From contig JAGPYM010000076.1 of NCBI GenBank assembly GCA_020736575.1, positions 1 through 64,000 on the forward strand: a stretch of DNA of 64,000 bases, read 5' to 3'. Under the pieces are notes generated by a model that ran no database searches, was not told where the DNA came from, and saw nothing but the letters and a program-made list of their open reading frames with translations. Source of the DNA: Thelonectria olida (lineage: Eukaryota > Ascomycota > Sordariomycetes > Hypocreales > Nectriaceae). Made by a program: the position numbers and the translations under genes. Shown here one piece after another: positions 25,381-35,949 of this stretch. Every line of letters begins with the position of its first letter. Position 1 is the first letter of the stretch.

Positions 25381-26417
25381 CTATTGAGGGCTTGATTCAA
25401 AGGGACTAACTGTAGGATCCCAGCAGACTGGGGCATACTCGTCCGTCTCCAACGCAGTCACGTCAGCCTCGCTCAGTTCGAAGTCGTAGATATCGGTGTT
25501 GTCCCTGATCCTAGCGGGCGTGACACTCTTGGGCAACGGAACGAAGCCCTTCTGCAGACTCCACCTGAGCAAGATCTGCGCTTCCGACTTGCTGTACTTG
25601 TCGGCTAGCTTCACCAACCGCGCGTCGCCCCATCGTTTGCCGCGGACAAGCGGGCTATAGGCTTCGACGACTATGTCGCGCGCCTTGCACCACTCTACAA
25701 TCTCCCTTCTCGCACACCAAGGGTGGAGTTCGTACTGAGCAACATTGATCTTTCCACCCTTGCCCTTTCCTCCACGCTTGACCTCAAGCTCGCAGATGTG
25801 CTGCTCGAGTTGGTCAAGGTGATGGATGCCGTAATTACTCACGCCGATGGATTTGACCTTTCCGGCTTCCTGGGCCTCTACGAGCGCCTCCCAAGCCCCC
25901 TTTCGACCTTCCGAGGTGCCATACGGGCAGTGTAGGAGCATCAAGTCGATATAGTCGAAGCCAGTTTCGGCCAACGTCTTTTCCACCTGAGCCTTGCAGT
26001 CGTCGTAGGTGATGAGGCGGACTTTGGAAGTGAAATGGACGTCGGAACGCGGGATATTCGTGGCCTCGCGAATGGCCTCGCCAGCTCCAGCTTCATTCTT
26101 GTATGACGCGGCCGAGTCGATCTAGAACATGACTCAGCTGAAAGTCTTGTCAAAAACCGTCGTGGTTGCGTTTCTTACATGTCTGTATCCGAGCCTCAAT
26201 GCTTCAGTCACGACTTCCCTTGCTTGCTCGGGTGGCCTTGAAACAATCAGTTCTCATCTAAATTTGCAACTACTAGTCAAACCTACGTCTTCCAGAGCTA
26301 CCATGCACCCGTTTTAGATATGGCATTTATCATGGAAGGGCGTGCACTTACCCCATATCCCAGGGCGGGCATCTGCTGGCCGTTGTTCAGCAATACCTTT
26401 GTCTGTAAAGTGACCAT
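25381..26417 (-). CDS. Aldo-keto reductase
   Basis: Four exons give 291 residues: 26417-26352, an 11-base exon 26297-26287, 26236-26179 and 26121-25381. The protein follows the AKR (beta/alpha)8 order: MPALGYG, then WKTPPEQAREVV, then the catalytic Asp and Tyr in IDSAASY, catalytic Lys in FTSKVR and catalytic His in LLHCPYG. Further on are SIGVSNYG, NVAQYELHPW, the NADPH-binding region FVPLPKSVTPARI and a DFELSEADV end. AKRs reduce carbonyls with NADPH in the cytosol; the substrate cannot be read from sequence. The 11-base exon CTCTGGAAGAC is required to restore the conserved W-K after GYG and keeps frame. The neighbours downstream of the start side are broken ADH and monooxygenase genes, so this may be the last intact gene of a small oxidoreductive group. 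Confidence 0.88.
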
Positions 26418-26906
26418 TTTTCCAGTCGCAGGGAAGCCTTGATAAGCGCGTGAAGCCAAGTTGAAGACAAAGACTTGGAGAGTTGTGGTAAGGAATCCAG
26501 CAAAGTTGTTTGGCTGACTGAAATGTGCGTTGCATTAGTATTTTGTAAGGAATTACGTGTGCAGTGAAGAAGATTATCTGTCCTCTTGCCAGCGGGGATG
26601 ACTGAGCGGGGATAAAGAACCCCAAATGCCGATTTCGGTGCCGGTATCGCCGTAGAGTTGTGCAAATAGCCGAGGAAGCTCAGGATTATTAATCGCGGGT
26701 CAGAAGCAGGCGACAAGGATGTCAAATGTCAAGTTGAGTACATCGTGTTACCACAGTTCACTGTGAGTTTCTCAAATCTGTTAGTGACTACAATATTCAT
26801 GTATTAAAAATGTACCGGAATCGTAATTTGGAATCCCTGTAGCCTGTATCTCTACAATATCCACATAGACTTGAACACCAGTTACGAGAAGGTATAAGAA
26901 GCAGAG

Positions 26907-27066
26907 CATGTTCTTGCTTATGATGTATGCCACTCATATGTTGGCATACAAGAGAGCGAATTTGGACCTGTCCATCCCAGAGCTCCCCGGTCATGAGCTC
27001 GTCGGCGACATTGTGGCCGTTAGCGAGGGTGTGTCGAGCTTCACTGGCGGCGAGCGTGTAGGTGGT
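26907..27066 (+). pseudogene. Zinc-type alcohol dehydrogenase fragment
   Basis: Reads HVLAYDVCHSYVG...QESEFGPVHPR and then, after a one-base shift near 26980, LPGHELVGDIVAVSEGVSSF and GERVGGH. This matches the GroES-like N-terminal part of medium-chain zinc alcohol dehydrogenases (consensus VLACGVCHSD...PGHE.VG.VVAVG..V..F..GDRVG). The frame is broken, and neither the start nor the Rossmann domain is present. Confidence 0.6.
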
Positions 27067-27238
27067 CATACTCCAAGACGAAATTGAGTTACTACCCTTC
27101 GGCGGAGATGGCATGTTCACCAGGGACCCCATTGCAGCCATGAAAAAGCTTTACATAGAGTCAACGTCTGGCAGCTGCTGGCTTGACTAAGTTCAGATAG
27201 ATTTCTGAGGAACGTATATATGTACTAACGCGATAGAC

Positions 27239-28000
27239 ATGCTTGTCCGGGACGATATCTCGGTCACCAAAGCTACGTGGCTGAGTGGTGCTGAAGAAAA
27301 CCGGGCCACGCACGAAGCATGCATCGAATTTATCGAACAAGAAGTCAGGATCCAATTGTCGAAGAACATTCACGTTCTGGGGATGAATTCGGCTGCAAGG
27401 GTGTGTTGTTTCTCGACAACTGGTACTTACTGTCTGATGAATGAAACGTCGGGCTAGCGACCGAAAAGCCGCTTCAGATAATAGAAAACATTTTCATTAT
27501 AAAATCGCCGAATACTGTGTCAGTTGAAGAGCTGGCGGCGGAGCCTGCAGGATCCTATCAGGTAAAGACCACAAAGCAAACCAGTGACGGAGAGACAGAG
27601 CTTGAAGTTGACGTCTTGGTTTGGGGAACTGGGTTCGATAGGAATAATTCGCGTGGTCGTTTCCAAGTCTATGGAAAGAATGAAGAGAACCTCTCTCAAA
27701 CCTAGAAGTATTACCCTCAAACATTTTAGAGCAGAGTCTTTCTCCCCAAGTAACCATGCAACACGAAACTGACTAAAAAACATCTAGGTGTTGCTGTCAC
27801 GGAATTTCTCAACCTGTTCCTTACCCTTGGGCCTAACTCGACGAATTATAGGTCGAATATTACTACAGTAGTAGGGTCAAGGTGAACTATCAGTGCAAAG
27901 TTCTTCAGCGCATTGAAAAGAAGCTCAAGAAAGGCTCATTCGCTGTTTACCCTAACCACCAAGTTCAGGATGGCCAGACTGGAATGATTTCATCCAACTC
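27239..28000 (+). pseudogene. Flavin monooxygenase (FMO/Baeyer-Villiger type) remnant
   Basis: Three collinear pieces fit the C-terminal half of an FMO. The first is a helical segment followed by LSKNIHVL. The second contains ELEVDVLVWGTGFD, the conserved (A/G)TGFD motif. The third reads GVAVTEFLNLFLTLGPNSTNY and then KVLQRIEKK and FAVYP. The frame is lost several times. TAG at 27703-27705 replaces the Trp expected in LSQTWKYYPQTF, a further TAG follows TF, and a frameshift lies near 27870. An intron-like gap (about 27720-27787, ending CATCTAG) separates pieces two and three. The FAD and NADPH Rossmann motifs (GxGxxG) of the N-terminal half are missing. Confidence 0.65.
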
Positions 28001-28449
28001 AAGAGCTTGCCGAAAGGAGAGACTTAGATCAACTGAGGGTTTTATAATACGCGTGGTCCACTTTGAAATTAGAAAAGGTTTCTATAATTTCTATTTTGCA
28101 TTGGATGTTTTTAATTGAAAAGTGGTAAGTGGGTAGTACATAAACATTCCTCACACTTTTTAATTCTATCTACTAATGGCAAGTGAAAGGCTACGTTTAA
28201 TTAGCGTCTTGGGATGTCAAAGTCTGCATGTTATACTCTTTATCTCCATCATATGGCATGACTACTCTCTTTCTTGCCTAACCTCGACCCCCCGTGACCG
28301 TGCCAGACATGGTAAGCCTCGGATGACGAGACAAAGAGGCCTTCAGATAGGGTACTGTCGCTTAGTTACGTCCACTCCGCTCCGTGTTTGGTAGGTATCC
28401 GAGTTGGGCATATAACCGGGCCGGATATTTGCCAGACTTCCGACCGTGT

Positions 28450-28791
28450 TTACAGCTGCCCCAGAACACGTCCCGTCGTACGTCTGCTTCTCTCTAGCTG
28501 AAATATCCCCTCTCTACGTGTGATGGAAGGTCGATATGAAAGGACAACTAGAACCCAACCCTTACCGCCATTCCCATGTACTTTCAGGATGAGGAGCACC
28601 CCACCACTGTAAAGCCAGCCTCGGGCATCTCTATTACGGCTTAACTCGTGGCCAGCTAGAATGACCTGAGCTTGTACCGTGGCCACACTGGAATCCTCCA
28701 GTTCAATTTCAAGGAGAATCTTTGCACCATCTGCGAAAAGCTCCGATGGTGAACTTGGGGAAGGTATCAAAAATTGGGTGGTGAGAACCAA
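28450..28791 (-). pseudogene. Fungal transcription factor middle-domain fragment
   Basis: Contains SVATVQAQVILAGHELSR and then NRDARGWLYSG, the well-known core of the fungal-specific transcription factor domain (Fungal_trans; usual form VQALxLLxxxExxxRDxRGWLYSGMAxRMAxDLGLH). No DNA-binding domain is attached, and the reading degenerates straight after YSG. It is a relic that may once have belonged with the neighbouring ADH/FMO relics. Confidence 0.55.
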
Positions 28792-29251
28792 GTCAATTAA
28801 GAGGTCAAGCGTGGTTAGTCTCTTTACTACTGAGGAGAGGAAGGATCAAACCAATTCAACCCCTTAGACTGCCTTGACCTTATTGTCTTTTAAGTGGTTC
28901 TTATAAAGGCATGCCTAGTAACACAATAAAGGAAACCATAAAATTATATATAGGCTAATTAGATTATCTATCCTTATTTATATAAGAACGGTTCTCGCGC
29001 CTTGGACGAGATGGACACTATTTCCGGGTGTGGCGATCATACACGCCCCCTCCATCCCAGATTGCGCTTTACGCCGCCCCATCCCTCCTCGATCCTTGCT
29101 AAGGCCTTCCTGTTCTCGTCTGACGACCTAGCTCCGAAGGTCCCAGGCAACGTACCCCTTGCCATCGGGGAGATGGGAGCCTGTACTTGGAAGCCGATTT
29201 GTTGATAACTATCTCAACCTCCAGTAGTCTTTACTCCTCTTTCTCTATTCT

Positions 29252-30085
29252 ATGTCACCTCTCATTGAACTCACTTTGTCCCAAGGTGACGGCTGTGGCC
29301 TAAAGTCGCCAAGCAGCATCGAGCCAGAGCCCCTTCGCCGATTCGCTATGACTAGGTCTCGTAAAGGGTGTGTTAACTGCAAGAGGGCCAAAACGAAATG
29401 CGACAACGCAATGCCTTGCCAGAGGTGCATGGTCAAAGGGATCGAATGCAAGCTAAAACCACTGCAGTGGGTAGGGGGAGTCGCGATGAGGGGACGCTTG
29501 GCCGGTTCTTTAATTCCTGTCAAGTCTATTGAGCATCCTGTCAAGTCTATCGAGCATCCTGTCGAGTCTATCGAGCATCCTGTCGAGTCCATCGAGCGTT
29601 ATATCAAGCATCTTGTTGACTCTATCGAGCATCCTGTTAAACCTGGCGATCCTGTCGAGTCTATCAAGCGTATCAAATCTATCAAGCGTCTTGTTGACTC
29701 TGCCGAGCATCATATCGGGTCTATTGAGTCTCAAACCTCTCCCAAGGGCGAAATAAAACCCACCCTCAGCGATGGCTATTGCTGCCCCTTCACATTGGAC
29801 GCTACTGGCGAAAGGTTCCGCCGCGTGAGCGGCTTTCTAGGACGAAGGGATGGTCGTATATGGGCTAAGGGATATGAACATCCTTCTCAAGCACTCAACG
29901 AGTTGATCCAGCGACTCCAATCAGCTAGCTTCAAACCATTTGACCTTACGGCATATAACACAACACAGACTCATAAATATCCCGGATGGAAAATGTAAGG
30001 TCCTCAATTCTTATAAGCCTGTTTCTAACATTCCTTCAGAACCCTAATTATCCAAATGCCGAGACGATTCGACCCTGCGATGTGA
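29252..30085 (+). CDS. Short Zn2Cys6 DNA-binding protein with internal heptapeptide repeats
   Basis: Exon 1 (29252-29994) plus a likely small exon 2 (30040-30085) behind a 45-base intron (GTAAGG...CTAAC...TTCAG) gives 262 residues. Without the splice it stops just after PGWKM. A complete binuclear zinc cluster is present near residues 38-64, CVNC KRAKTKC DNAMPC QRC MVKGIEC (spacing CX2CX6CX5CX2CX6C). It is followed by the usual RGRLAG linker. Residues about 90-160 are repeats of (P)VESIEH type. The C-terminal third shows FDLTAYNTTQTHKYPG but no full Fungal_trans domain, which normally adds 300-500 residues. The protein is therefore either a truncated regulator or a DNA-binding competitor. No adjacent target gene is obvious. 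Confidence 0.7.
29516..29740 (+). repeat. Coding 21-bp minisatellite (VESIEHP-type heptads)
   Basis: Unit consensus CCTGTCGAGTCTATCGAGC plus AT. Four near-perfect units at the left are followed by about six diverged or shortened ones, each keeping the reading frame of the Zn2Cys6 protein. Two further frames over the same DNA are also open because 21 is divisible by 3. Confidence 0.8.
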
Positions 30086-30349
30086 GGCTCCTCTTAGCAC
30101 GATCTGCGGTTACCAGCTAAATACATGACTTTCTCGCCTCTTCACAACTGTTCCATCCTCTTGTCTCCTTACGTTTATTAAATGGCGCACATCTAGCGCA
30201 TTGGTTTGGCTTCAGTGTCCTTGTTTTTCTTGCCAGAAATTAAGTTAGGGGGTTACAATATCCTTGGGAGAATTCTGAGGGTTCCTGGTGTACCGGAATG
30301 CCGTGTCCAGAGTACGGTTTGAAGAGGGTCGTGGAAGCCTCAACCCACT

Positions 30350-30600
30350 GAAGATCCGGTGTGAGAACTTGATGGAGGAGTTGCTTGGGGACCGACTGGG
30401 GCTGCATCTAGGCACAATTCCTCGACCAGAGACCCGGCATAAGAACTTGATGAAGAAGTTGCTTGAGAATCGATTGGTGTTGTGTTTAGGTATGAATCCT
30501 GCTCGTTGACTGAAGGAATTGGTAGGAAACCGGATAGTGTCGCGTCTGGGCACGAAAAACCAGCTGAAGAATCGAGTGGTGTCGCTGGACTTGAATCTTG
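30350..30600 (+). repeat. Diverged tandem repeats, roughly 75-bp units
   Basis: Two clear units share AGAACTTGATG(G/A)(A/G)G, AGTTGCTTG and (C/T)TAGG(C/T); at least one more degenerate unit follows. On the minus strand the array is open and encodes Ser/Thr/Pro-rich repeats such as VGPQATPPSSSHTG and DSQATSSSSSYAG (frame 30786-30340). A small Ser-rich gene on that strand is possible, but no start context or family supports it. Confidence 0.4.
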
Positions 30601-30712
30601 GACACACAGAACCTCCTTAAGTGTATTCCATAAGTCCGTCCGGCGTAGTAATCTCCATATGGTGTTGCAGGTCTCGGTGAGGGTATGGACCCTTTGTTGA
30701 AATTTCTCAGGA

Positions 30713-31317
30713 ATGCGGTTTAAGGTGCACTGTTGGAGGAAGATGCATAAAATGCACGATTGCACAGAATGTTCCGAGAGAATCAAACACGGAATGAAAG
30801 ACTGTCCGTTTTGCGATACTGATCCCCTCCCCCTCGATGAACTCCAAGATCATATCTTAGTGAGCCATAGGGAGACCGAGAAGTGCCCAGAGTGCGATAA
30901 ATGACAAACAGAATCTGGATTGCCGTTTTATCTCCGAAGAAGAGGCGGGAACCCCCAAGCAGTGCAAATGAATGGGCGACCAAACAATATACAAATTACG
31001 ATGCTCCCGGAGAGTGCCCTAATAATTACTATCAGCGTTTGTCTAAGCATCAAAGAAGAGAACATGGATACCGAAAGAAGGAGCATATGACCTTCAAGAC
31101 CGAAAGAGTAACCTGTGTGGATGGACAGAAGACGCATTCAAAAGGAAACGAATACCGATGCAAGCTGTGTCAGGAGAAGAAGGCTGAAACCGGGCGTGGG
31201 CAAAAGCGGGCTAGAATGGCTTGTGGAAGAGCATTCCGCCAATGCACCCTCATTCATTCAAAGCCTCCTGCTGGATGGGCCACAAAGGCGGCAAACTGGA
31301 GCATCAAGATATTCTAA
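30713..31317 (+). other. Cys/His-rich zinc-finger-like frames, possibly decayed gene
   Basis: Two plus-strand frames, 30713-30904 and 30901-31317, carry finger-like patterns: CTEC...CPFC...HILVSH...CPEC in the first, and GECPNNYYQRLSKHQRREH followed by YRCKLC in the second. They overlap end to start with a frame change at about 30902. They could be one broken C2H2-type gene. The join is unproven. Confidence 0.25.
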
Positions 31318-31329
31318 TTTAGCCGGCCT

Positions 31330-32733
31330 CCCCGCTGAACCCCTCCAAGAAGCCAATATGAATCTTCCAGGCGAACGTGGAAAAGGGCCGTGAGAAACAC
31401 ATAGCCGCACTAGAAACAGCGCGGGCAGATGGTTTCGACATCGCCATTATCCAAGAACCCTGGACATCCTTACCAACTGGAGCATACCATCAGGATGCTT
31501 GGCCGCTGGAGACTTTGACGCAAGCCATCCCCTTTGGCACAGCGGGAACATTACGAACGAAGGATATCGCATTGCCGACTGGGCCCAAGTAACAATATTG
31601 AGCTCACGAATCCCCCGATCTACTCTGTGGGGAAGCCCCCCAAACACCCAAGAGTAAAAGCCTTAGTATACGCAGGCAACCCTTACCTTCGGTACGGGTA
31701 TGCCGAGGGTACTGGCATCCTCCGCGTCGGCCGCACGCTTACTGAGACAGCCGAACAAGTGAACCAGGACATCCGCCTTACCGACAAATTGGGACGTGAT
31801 AATGCCTGTTCGTTCGATGCCCTAAAGACAGAAGTAATGCACTTCTCGAGAAAGACAAGGGACTAGTCCTGTCCCTCAATAACTCATGGTGAGAGAGTAA
31901 TCACCCCAGATAGGTCCATGCAGTGGCTCGGAATCTGGCTCGACCGGAAGCTCTCCTTCTCGGCACATGTCTCTGAGATGGCCACTAAGGCAAGATCAGT
32001 AGCAAATGTGCTCCGCAGTATCTCAAACGCCCAACACGGTCCCCCTCCTCACCTCGTAAGGAAAGCAGCCATCGCCTGCGTGCAACTAATACTGCTCTAC
32101 GGGGCGGAGGCCTGGTACCCAGGCACGACAAAGAACTCCCGCACAGGGGTTAAAGATACGAGGATTGGAAAACTCCTTTCTTGCGTTCAATCTGTCCAAA
32201 ATCTAACTATGCGCGCCACCGTCCCAGCATGGAAAACCACTCCCACTGCCGCCCTCCACCGAGAACCTCGCACCCTGCCCCGAAAATACTCTTAGACAAA
32301 GCCCGCCTGCGCTTCGCAGCCCGCCTCCAATCCCTCGATAAGCCCCACCCTCTGTATCCGGCCAGAGACTAAAAAACCGTCAGTACGCAACCCAACGCGC
32401 CTACAACGGACTGCCTCTCCTACATAAGGGACCCCGACCGGTGCTGTACCCAAGATACCCCCATGACTCCTCCCTTGAACCTGTTGTCACGGGGGACAAG
32501 GACACGGCTGCTGCCGCGTTTCTTGAATGGCTGGCTGACTGCAGACCCGACCAGCTGGTGGTCTATTCAGAGGGGCCCAAGTCGGAAGGTGAAGCGAACA
32601 CTGCGAGCCAAGTTTCCCCCTTGGCCCGCAGAGATCACTTGCCACGCATTAAGCGAAGACTGCGACCGCTATACCACCTTAATAACGGCAGGCAAGTTCT
32701 TTACCGAGATCTGCGGCTGCCAGCAGTGAAGTA
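31330..32733 (+). mobile_element. Decayed LINE (non-LTR retrotransposon) fragment
   Basis: Pieces in three frames follow LINE ORF2 order. An endonuclease start contains ARADGFDIAIIQEPW. A reverse-transcriptase piece, YAEGTGILRVGRTLTETAEQV, has the YxDD box changed to AEGT, and then reads KTEVMHFSRKTRD. RT thumb-like QWLGIWLDRKLSFSAHV and IACVQLILLYGAEAWYPG follow, then RLRFAARLQSLDKPHPLYP. The end is RNase-H-like. A large internal part (rest of the endonuclease, RT fingers and palm) is deleted between about 31590 and 31640, and frameshifts occur near 31866 and 32295. GC content is normal, so this copy decayed by indels rather than heavy RIP. Related to fungal Tad/I-type LINEs. Confidence 0.72.
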
Positions 32734-33989
32734 GACCGCCCCGTCCCCCTCATCTGTTCCATCTGTTCCCTTTGTATCCTCTCTGCTTTTTCTCCTCTTC
32801 TTCCGGTGCACTCATCGATCGCCCTGGTGTTGGCACGCCAGAGGCGTCGGGGAATCACGCACCACGCGGCTGGCTGCCCTGAGAAACAGTTAACAGTTCC
32901 AAATAAAAACTGGCACCCTCGCAGCTGTTAAAAGATGCAAGAAAGGACCCGCGGACGGGACTCTCTTTCGACGACTTGCGAGAAATAGGGCCATAAGTAG
33001 CCCTGTTGGTGAATTGCTAGGCACAAAACTTCCTCAGACTGGAGGGAGAAGGCAAGTCTCTTATCGAAACGAAGGTCCAGCACTCTGCATCTCAGAGACA
33101 TGCTTGTGACTGATGCGACATGGCACGTCTCTGCCGGCCCAAGATCCATGGTATACGCGTAGATCGGTATTAGAGATGGTAAAGGTAGTGATTTGGACAA
33201 GGACATCGTGTGGCATCTGCATGCTTGGTATAGGCAACGGTTGATCCCATTGATCGATGCTATTAAGCTGGACTATTTATACCTTTTCATGGAGGCAGTA
33301 ATTAGTAGTCTGTTTCTATATAGTAACTGACTGCTTCTCATGTCGTGAGAAACTTGGATTGAGATTAGATTCCTGTATCGGCGGGGGGGTGCTCCATTTC
33401 AGTGATGAACCGAGAGGGGCTGGTCCTAGCAGCCAGAGCTTATTGCTGCAGGGTCAGTCATGACGAAAAGAAAGCTGCTTTCTCTCCAGTCCATGGATCG
33501 CACGATGAACAAGGTTCTCGTGGTTGATAGGTCAACTGGCTGACTGTAACACGTCGTGGAGTAGTGTTACCAGCCATACCTCTCTAATCTGTTCCATCTT
33601 GTCCCCCTCAGCAGAACATTGCCCAAGCCAGGTACCTCAGATTTGCCTTCACAAACAAAAGGACTGACTTGGCGAACAACGGGCAGAGAGTCCAACGTTT
33701 CGAATGGCTGACGTTGAAGCAGATGCAGATTCCTGCTTTGACGTCGTTCACGCTGAAATTAATACAGAGAGCCGAGAGTGTCGCATACAGAGTCTCTGCG
33801 GAAACCAAACGGGCGAGCCTGAAGATTTGGGAAAGTCTGTCGACATGTCCATAGAAGAGAAAATGGACCTCCCAGGAGCGTGGAAGCGGATCGCCGACTT
33901 GCGCTAGGGTACTATGCCTCGGTACCGTGGAGCAAGACTGGTTCGACGCATGCTCTGACAGCCCTTCTAACAGTCCAGCCAGATGCCTA

Positions 33990-34514
33990 ATCACCGCATC
34001 GCTGCCTCTAGGTGTGTCTCTATGTCACCCTCCCTGGCGGATCGGCGGCGAAGTGTTGGAGAGATTTGGGCCAAGTGCTTGACTTGCGTCTTGTTCGGGT
34101 CGAAAGAGATATTCCATTTGCAGCACCTCAATGAGTCTTTCGACGTATTTTGATGCTGCCCCGGCCGTCCCGTGTAGAGAATTTCCTGTGCACAGAATAC
34201 CCGTATCGTCTGTGTAGTTGAAGCGGCCTTGAGGGTCGCCTGAGCGGTAGATAGGATCAGTTTCAAGTAAAACAAAATCGGCGATACAGGCGATCTTTGT
34301 GGAAGGCCGCATTGGAGAGGAGAGATAGCGGTGGTAATGCCGTGGTATCTGATGCAGGCTGATCGGCCATGCATGAAGGACTCAGCCCAAAGCCTGAGGT
34401 GAGGCCACATTTCTTTCTCGCCAATCTTTCCTCCTTTAGGAAGTTTACATCTGGTACCTCACGGCTGAGCAGCGGACCATCGAGGCCAAGTTTGTTTTCT
34501 TGGCCGATTTTCAC
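33990..34514 (-). mobile_element. Second LINE fragment: reverse transcriptase palm
   Basis: Reads SFMHGRSACIRYHG, then CGLPQRSPVSPILF (RT motif GLPQGSPxSPxLF with one Gly replaced by Arg). After a frame change comes GRFNYTDDTGILCTGNSLHGTA, the F-x-Y-x-DD active-site motif with both Asp present, and RLIEVLQMEYLFRP. It is opposite in strand to the 31.3-32.7 kb fragment and covers the part missing there. The frame is broken between the two motifs. Confidence 0.68.
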
Positions 34515-34519
34515 ATCTA

Positions 34520-35051
34520 CCCGAGATACGTCGTTGGAATGAGCTGACCGTATTCAAGAAGTCAGAGAGGCATGCGATTAGGACACTCTACAAGCAGCTT
34601 CTGGATGACGGGGTGGTAAGGGGCTAAGCCAGTTCAGCCCGCATGTCAACTTCAAGGACGACCATGCAACTCACTTGGCTTCAACGACAGAGCGTTGCAC
34701 GGTTTTTGACGCATCTAAAGGACACTCTGGACCCTAGTAGCGTCTCGTCCTCGGGAAAGTTTGGTGTATGGGGAGCCAAGACCAAGGAGAGCTTGTTAAG
34801 GAAGAGAACGCAAATGGGCACAGTCGAGGACTATCTTAGGCTAGGGACGAACGTTCACTTGAGATAGCGTTGCGGACAGAGAACAGAAGATGAAGCAGTG
34901 CTTGCTACAAACTAAGGCAATATGTAAAATACGAAAACAAGAGAAAAGAAATGTAAGAATGGTAAGCAGCTCATCAGCTGGCTGTGTCCTCCGCACCACA
35001 ATATCAAAAGCGAGCAAGCTTTCCAGCAGTGCCTCCTCGCTTAAGCCTTAC
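34520..35051. other. Spacer between LINE remnant and xylanase, no gene seen
   Basis: Short frames only. The right end is the 3' untranslated region of the GH11 gene. Confidence 0.4.
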
Positions 35052-35870
<819 letters not shown>

Positions 35871-35915
35871 CTACTCACTTCTGGGAGCATAATGCAAGAG
35901 ACGAATTCATTAGCA

Positions 35916-35922
35916 TTATATA
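35916..35922 (-). promoter_or_regulatory. TATA box of the GH11 gene
   Basis: TATATAA on the minus strand, about 112 bases before the GH11 start codon, a normal distance for strongly inducible fungal genes. Confidence 0.45.
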
Positions 35923-35949
35923 TTGTAAAGATCTAGATATGCTTCCGTA

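Noticed and set aside
29510..29756. Antisense and alternative-frame open frames over the heptad repeats (MLDRLDRM..., ILSSLSS...)
   Set aside because: Any 21-bp repeat without stops is open in several frames; only the frame fused to the zinc cluster has support.
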